Below, piece after piece: positions 23,378-25,526 of a stretch of DNA of 25,526 nt. The notes beneath the pieces are model-generated. The model searched no databases. It was not told the DNA's origin and worked only from the letters and a program-made list of their open reading frames with translations. This DNA is from SYAN01 sp964406345 (lineage in GTDB: Bacteria > Actinomycetota > Actinomycetes > Nanopelagicales > Nanopelagicaceae), in contig CAYORK010000018.1 of the NCBI GenBank assembly GCA_964406345.1, positions 1 to 25,526 of the forward strand, given 5' to 3'. The translations under genes and the position numbers were made by a program. Each line of letters opens with the position of its first letter. Position 1 is the first letter of the stretch.

Positions 23378-24691
23378 CTAGGCACTTACCAAGAATTCGG
23401 GACTACAAAGTGCGAGTGTGATGAGCCTTTGAGGCGAGTTCTTGGCTTCCTGCAGCACTCTCCTCGTCTCTTCCTGCCACATGGGAATGCCAAGCAGGTC
23501 AGCCACGGACTCAACTCTGGCGCGAGGGGCCGTCTCTTCGATGGGTGAGAGGTCACCTTCGCGAGTGAGCAGTTGCGCCACTTGGATTTTCAATTGAATT
23601 GCGGCCGTCGAGAGCCAAGCTTCATCGGCGGGCCAACCGCCGACGTTAGGTGGCAGGTATGGACGTTGACCGAGTTGTTGCAGCACCGTCAATAGATGGT
23701 CTGGACGCGTGAATTTTGATGGTCGGATAGCAAGTGCTCGCATCGCTGCCACCAGCCATTCAACGGGAGACTTCACTTGCGAATGGGCAGGATTCACGAA
23801 CCCTGGATCACTCGCTAATGCCTCAATTGCCGACTTGATGTCTCGTGAAGCGAAAGCTTGGACCACTTCTGAGTTCAGCGGTAGCGGATGACGAGTTGAT
23901 ACGAAGCGATACCAAAGGCGCTCGGGAATGAATCTCTGACACGATTCCGTGGACACTAGGTAATTGGTCAATGAGTTGGCATCAAAATTCCAACTCCTAC
24001 CGAGCACTGTGGTTCTTCCCATGTATGCGCGCCGAAGATTACGTGAGACCTGCCCGCTCGACTTATTTACCAGATAGCCCGTCAGTGCCAAGGATGCTTC
24101 TTTTATGTCGGACTCCGAGTACCGATTCACTCCGAGTATGAATAACTCCATCAACTCCCTTGCTAGATTCTCATTTGGAGACTTTGCAGTGCTCTTTTGG
24201 CCATCAAGCCAATAGATCAGTGCTCCATCGAGGACCATGGCTTGAGCCATCTCTTCGAAGTTGCCCAATGAAAGGTCACGAAGTTTGGCAACATGCTCGA
24301 ACATGACCAGCGGTTCATCAACCTTCACAAGTGAAGTCGCCCAATGGCCATGCCAGAACCAGGTCATCCTCTCTTCGAGCGGGAAGTCGGTCACGGTCAT
24401 ACGATCTAGCCACCAGAGACCCATCTCCCTCACCATGTATCGCTTCTCGGTCGAGTAGGCGACAACCTCAGGAGTGTTCGGCCGCGGCCGGGGACCGAGA
24501 TCTCGCAGCCCCAGTTGATTCTTCGCCTCGTCTGGCGTTCCGGTTGCTGGCGACGAGATGAACCGCTCGATGACGCCATCGACCCCAAGCGATAGGAGAT
24601 TTTGAAACTCCCCGGGCTTGGTGCCGAAACCAAGGCGCTGAGAGAGGCGGGCAACAACCTGCCTGGAAGTCATCTCTGTATGAGCCGCCAT
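23378..24691 (-). CDS. DUF1800 protein
   Basis: 437 residues from the ATG at 24691. Family hallmarks are MTWFWHGHWATS (residues 109-120), NENLARELMELFILGVNRYS (173-192) and SLALTGY, plus the late PPNVGGWP stretch. DUF1800 proteins are almost always encoded next to DUF1501 proteins, as here (9-bp gap); their activity is unknown. The frame is open up to 24850, but that part would run through the groL operator and promoter. The ATG at 24691 is six bases after TACCGT, so it is chosen. No signal peptide is visible in this form, although partner DUF1501 has a Tat signal, so export may be as a complex; that is inference. Confidence 0.9.
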   Translation of the reverse strand: MAAHTEMTSRQVVARLSQRLGFGTKPGEFQNLLSLGVDGVIERFISSPATGTPDEAKNQLGLRDLGPRPRPNTPEVVAYSTEKRYMVREMGLWWLDRMTVTDFPLEERMTWFWHGHWATSLVKVDEPLVMFEHVAKLRDLSLGNFEEMAQAMVLDGALIYWLDGQKSTAKSPNENLARELMELFILGVNRYSESDIKEASLALTGYLVNKSSGQVSRNLRRAYMGRTTVLGRSWNFDANSLTNYLVSTESCQRFIPERLWYRFVSTRHPLPLNSEVVQAFASRDIKSAIEALASDPGFVNPAHSQVKSPVEWLVAAMRALAIRPSKFTRPDHLLTVLQQLGQRPYLPPNVGGWPADEAWLSTAAIQLKIQVAQLLTREGDLSPIEETAPRARVESVADLLGIPMWQEETRRVLQEAKNSPQRLITLALCSPEFLVSA

Positions 24692-24697
24692 GGCGCC

Positions 24698-24703
24698 ACG
24701 GTA
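24698..24703 (-). promoter_or_regulatory. -10 box of the DUF1800-DUF1501 operon
   Basis: TACCGT on the minus strand ends six bases before the ATG at 24691 (leaderless geometry). No clear -35. Confidence 0.5.
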
Positions 24704-24754
24704 TGCCCCGTTTGGGGATTCCGGATAGCTACTGACTGAACGGTGGCTGTGGAT

Positions 24755-24783
24755 TTGAGCTTCGGGAATACGCCCCTTAGGGT
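24755..24783 (+). promoter_or_regulatory. groL promoter
   Basis: TTGAGC (24755-24760), 17 bases, then TAGGGT (24778-24783). Transcription should start near 24790, at the left edge of the CIRCE operator, leaving a leader of about 83 nt. Confidence 0.7.
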
Positions 24784-24788
24784 TCGGG

Positions 24789-24815
24789 TTAGCACTCGTC
24801 GGGTGGGAGTGATAA
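24789..24815 (+). promoter_or_regulatory. CIRCE operator (HrcA binding site)
   Basis: TTAGCACTC, nine bases, then GAGTGATAA; the known CIRCE consensus is TTAGCACTC-N9-GAGTGCTAA, so only one base differs. It sits at the predicted transcription start, where the repressor HrcA would block groL until heat stress. The HrcA gene is not in the window. Confidence 0.9.
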
Positions 24816-24872
24816 TCCGCCCGGACCCCTTCAAGAGGTAAAGCAAGCACTTAATAGAGGAGTGGCACGACT

Positions 24873-25526
24873 ATGGCAAAGATGATTGCCTTCAATGAAG
24901 AAGCCCGCCGTGGACTTGAGCGTGGCATGAACACCCTGGCCGATGCGGTGAAGGTGACCCTCGGACCTCGTGGTCGCAATGTGGTCCTAGAGAAGAAGTG
25001 GGGCGCCCCGACCATCACCAACGATGGCGTCTCCATCGCCAAGGAGATCGAACTCGATGATCCATGGGAGAAGATCGGCGCCGAGCTCGTCAAAGAGGTA
25101 GCGAAGAAGACCGACGATGTCGCAGGAGATGGAACAACCACCGCGACCGTCTTGGCACAAGCACTCGTCCGTGAAGGACTTCGAAATGTCGCCGCTGGAT
25201 CGAATCCGATGGCACTCAAGCGCGGTATCGAGAAGGCGGTAGAGGCGATCTCTGCTGAACTCTCCGTGATGGCGAAGAACGTCGAAACGAAGGAGCAGAT
25301 CGCAGCGACAGCCTCGATCTCTGCTGCTGATGCGACGATCGGCGAGATGATCGCTCAGGCGATGGACAAGGTCGGCAAGGAAGGCGTCATCACCGTCGAA
25401 GAGAGCAACACATTCGGCCTCGAGCTCGAGATGACCGAAGGTATGCGCTTCGACAAGGGTTACATCTCTCCTTACTTCGTAACCGATACCGATCGCATGG
25501 AAGCAGTCCTTGAGGATGCTTACATC
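24873..25526 (+). CDS. groL: Chaperonin GroEL, 3' end cut by window edge
   Basis: The first 218 codons of a GroEL of normal sequence. TLGPRGRNVVLEKKWGAPTI near residue 29, NDGVSIAKEIEL, and GDGTTTATVLAQALVREG (residues 85-102) are diagnostic; the ATP-site aspartates Asp51 and Asp86 correspond to E. coli Asp52 and Asp87. The ATG is ten bases after GAGGAG (24857-24862). No groES lies upstream, so this is the solitary copy common in Actinobacteria (GroEL2-type); the C-terminal tail that would tell GroEL1 from GroEL2 is outside the window. A CIRCE element and a sigma-70-like promoter lie upstream, so it should be induced by heat through loss of HrcA repression. Confidence 0.97.
   Translation, partial: MAKMIAFNEEARRGLERGMNTLADAVKVTLGPRGRNVVLEKKWGAPTITNDGVSIAKEIELDDPWEKIGAELVKEVAKKTDDVAGDGTTTATVLAQALVREGLRNVAAGSNPMALKRGIEKAVEAISAELSVMAKNVETKEQIAATASISAADATIGEMIAQAMDKVGKEGVITVEESNTFGLELEMTEGMRFDKGYISPYFVTDTDRMEAVLEDAYI

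Noticed and set aside
24692..24850. Longer DUF1800 protein starting at 24850
   Set aside because: The extra 53 codons cross the groL promoter and CIRCE element and have no family sequence; a -10 box sits exactly before the ATG at 24691.

Overview
The window looks like a piece of an actinobacterial chromosome, probably a metagenome-derived or draft scaffold because it holds two 100-N gaps. The lineage call rests on gene content: a ppk1-mutT1 pair with a Nudix plus histidine-phosphatase fusion as in mycobacteria, a DUF3263 gene, a cholesterol-oxidase-like GMC enzyme with a CX2CX2CX3C cluster, and a groL gene without groES behind a CIRCE element. Promoter style agrees: many genes start exactly six bases after a TANNNT -10 box, as in leaderless actinobacterial transcripts. 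GC is moderate. I cannot name genus or family from sequence alone. There is no rRNA, CRISPR array, insertion sequence, phage gene or integration site.

Left part (1-4107, all minus strand): a truncated FAD amine-oxidase-type enzyme, a small single-pass membrane protein, a DUF4287/DUF1801 protein, a cysteine-rich putative zinc protein, and a secreted DUF4397 protein. A 15-bp tandem repeat next to the last gene is broken by the first assembly gap. Next (4186-6679, minus) is a P-type cation ATPase interrupted by the second gap, then tRNA-Thr(UGU) and a secreted protein plus DUF305 lipoprotein pair on the plus strand.

Middle part (8039-15503): an EamA-type exporter and a ChaA-type Ca2+/H+ antiporter transcribed divergently, then a polyphosphate module. 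ppk1 (synthesis) and mutT1 are coupled on the plus strand. A Ppx/GppA phosphatase (degradation) comes from the opposite strand behind a glycosyltransferase. The two operons meet at one shared palindrome that supplies both stop codons.

Right part (15627-25526): a sulfotransferase and the GMC oxidoreductase (plus), an NDH-2 dehydrogenase coupled to an alpha/beta hydrolase (minus), an SDR-DUF2867 protein divergent from NDH-2, DUF3263, the secreted-type DUF1501/DUF1800 pair (minus), and the first 218 codons of groL with a readable promoter and CIRCE operator.

The strongest new-looking signal is regulatory. At least eight gene heads have TANNNT-N6-ATG/GTG, two of them in divergent pairs packed into 23 and 29 bp. 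This pattern also corrects several gene starts. No clearly new defence or mobile system was found; the candidates for unknown biology are the secreted pair at 6898-8035, the glycosyltransferase-sulfotransferase-GMC neighbourhood and the cysteine-rich protein at 2516-3046.
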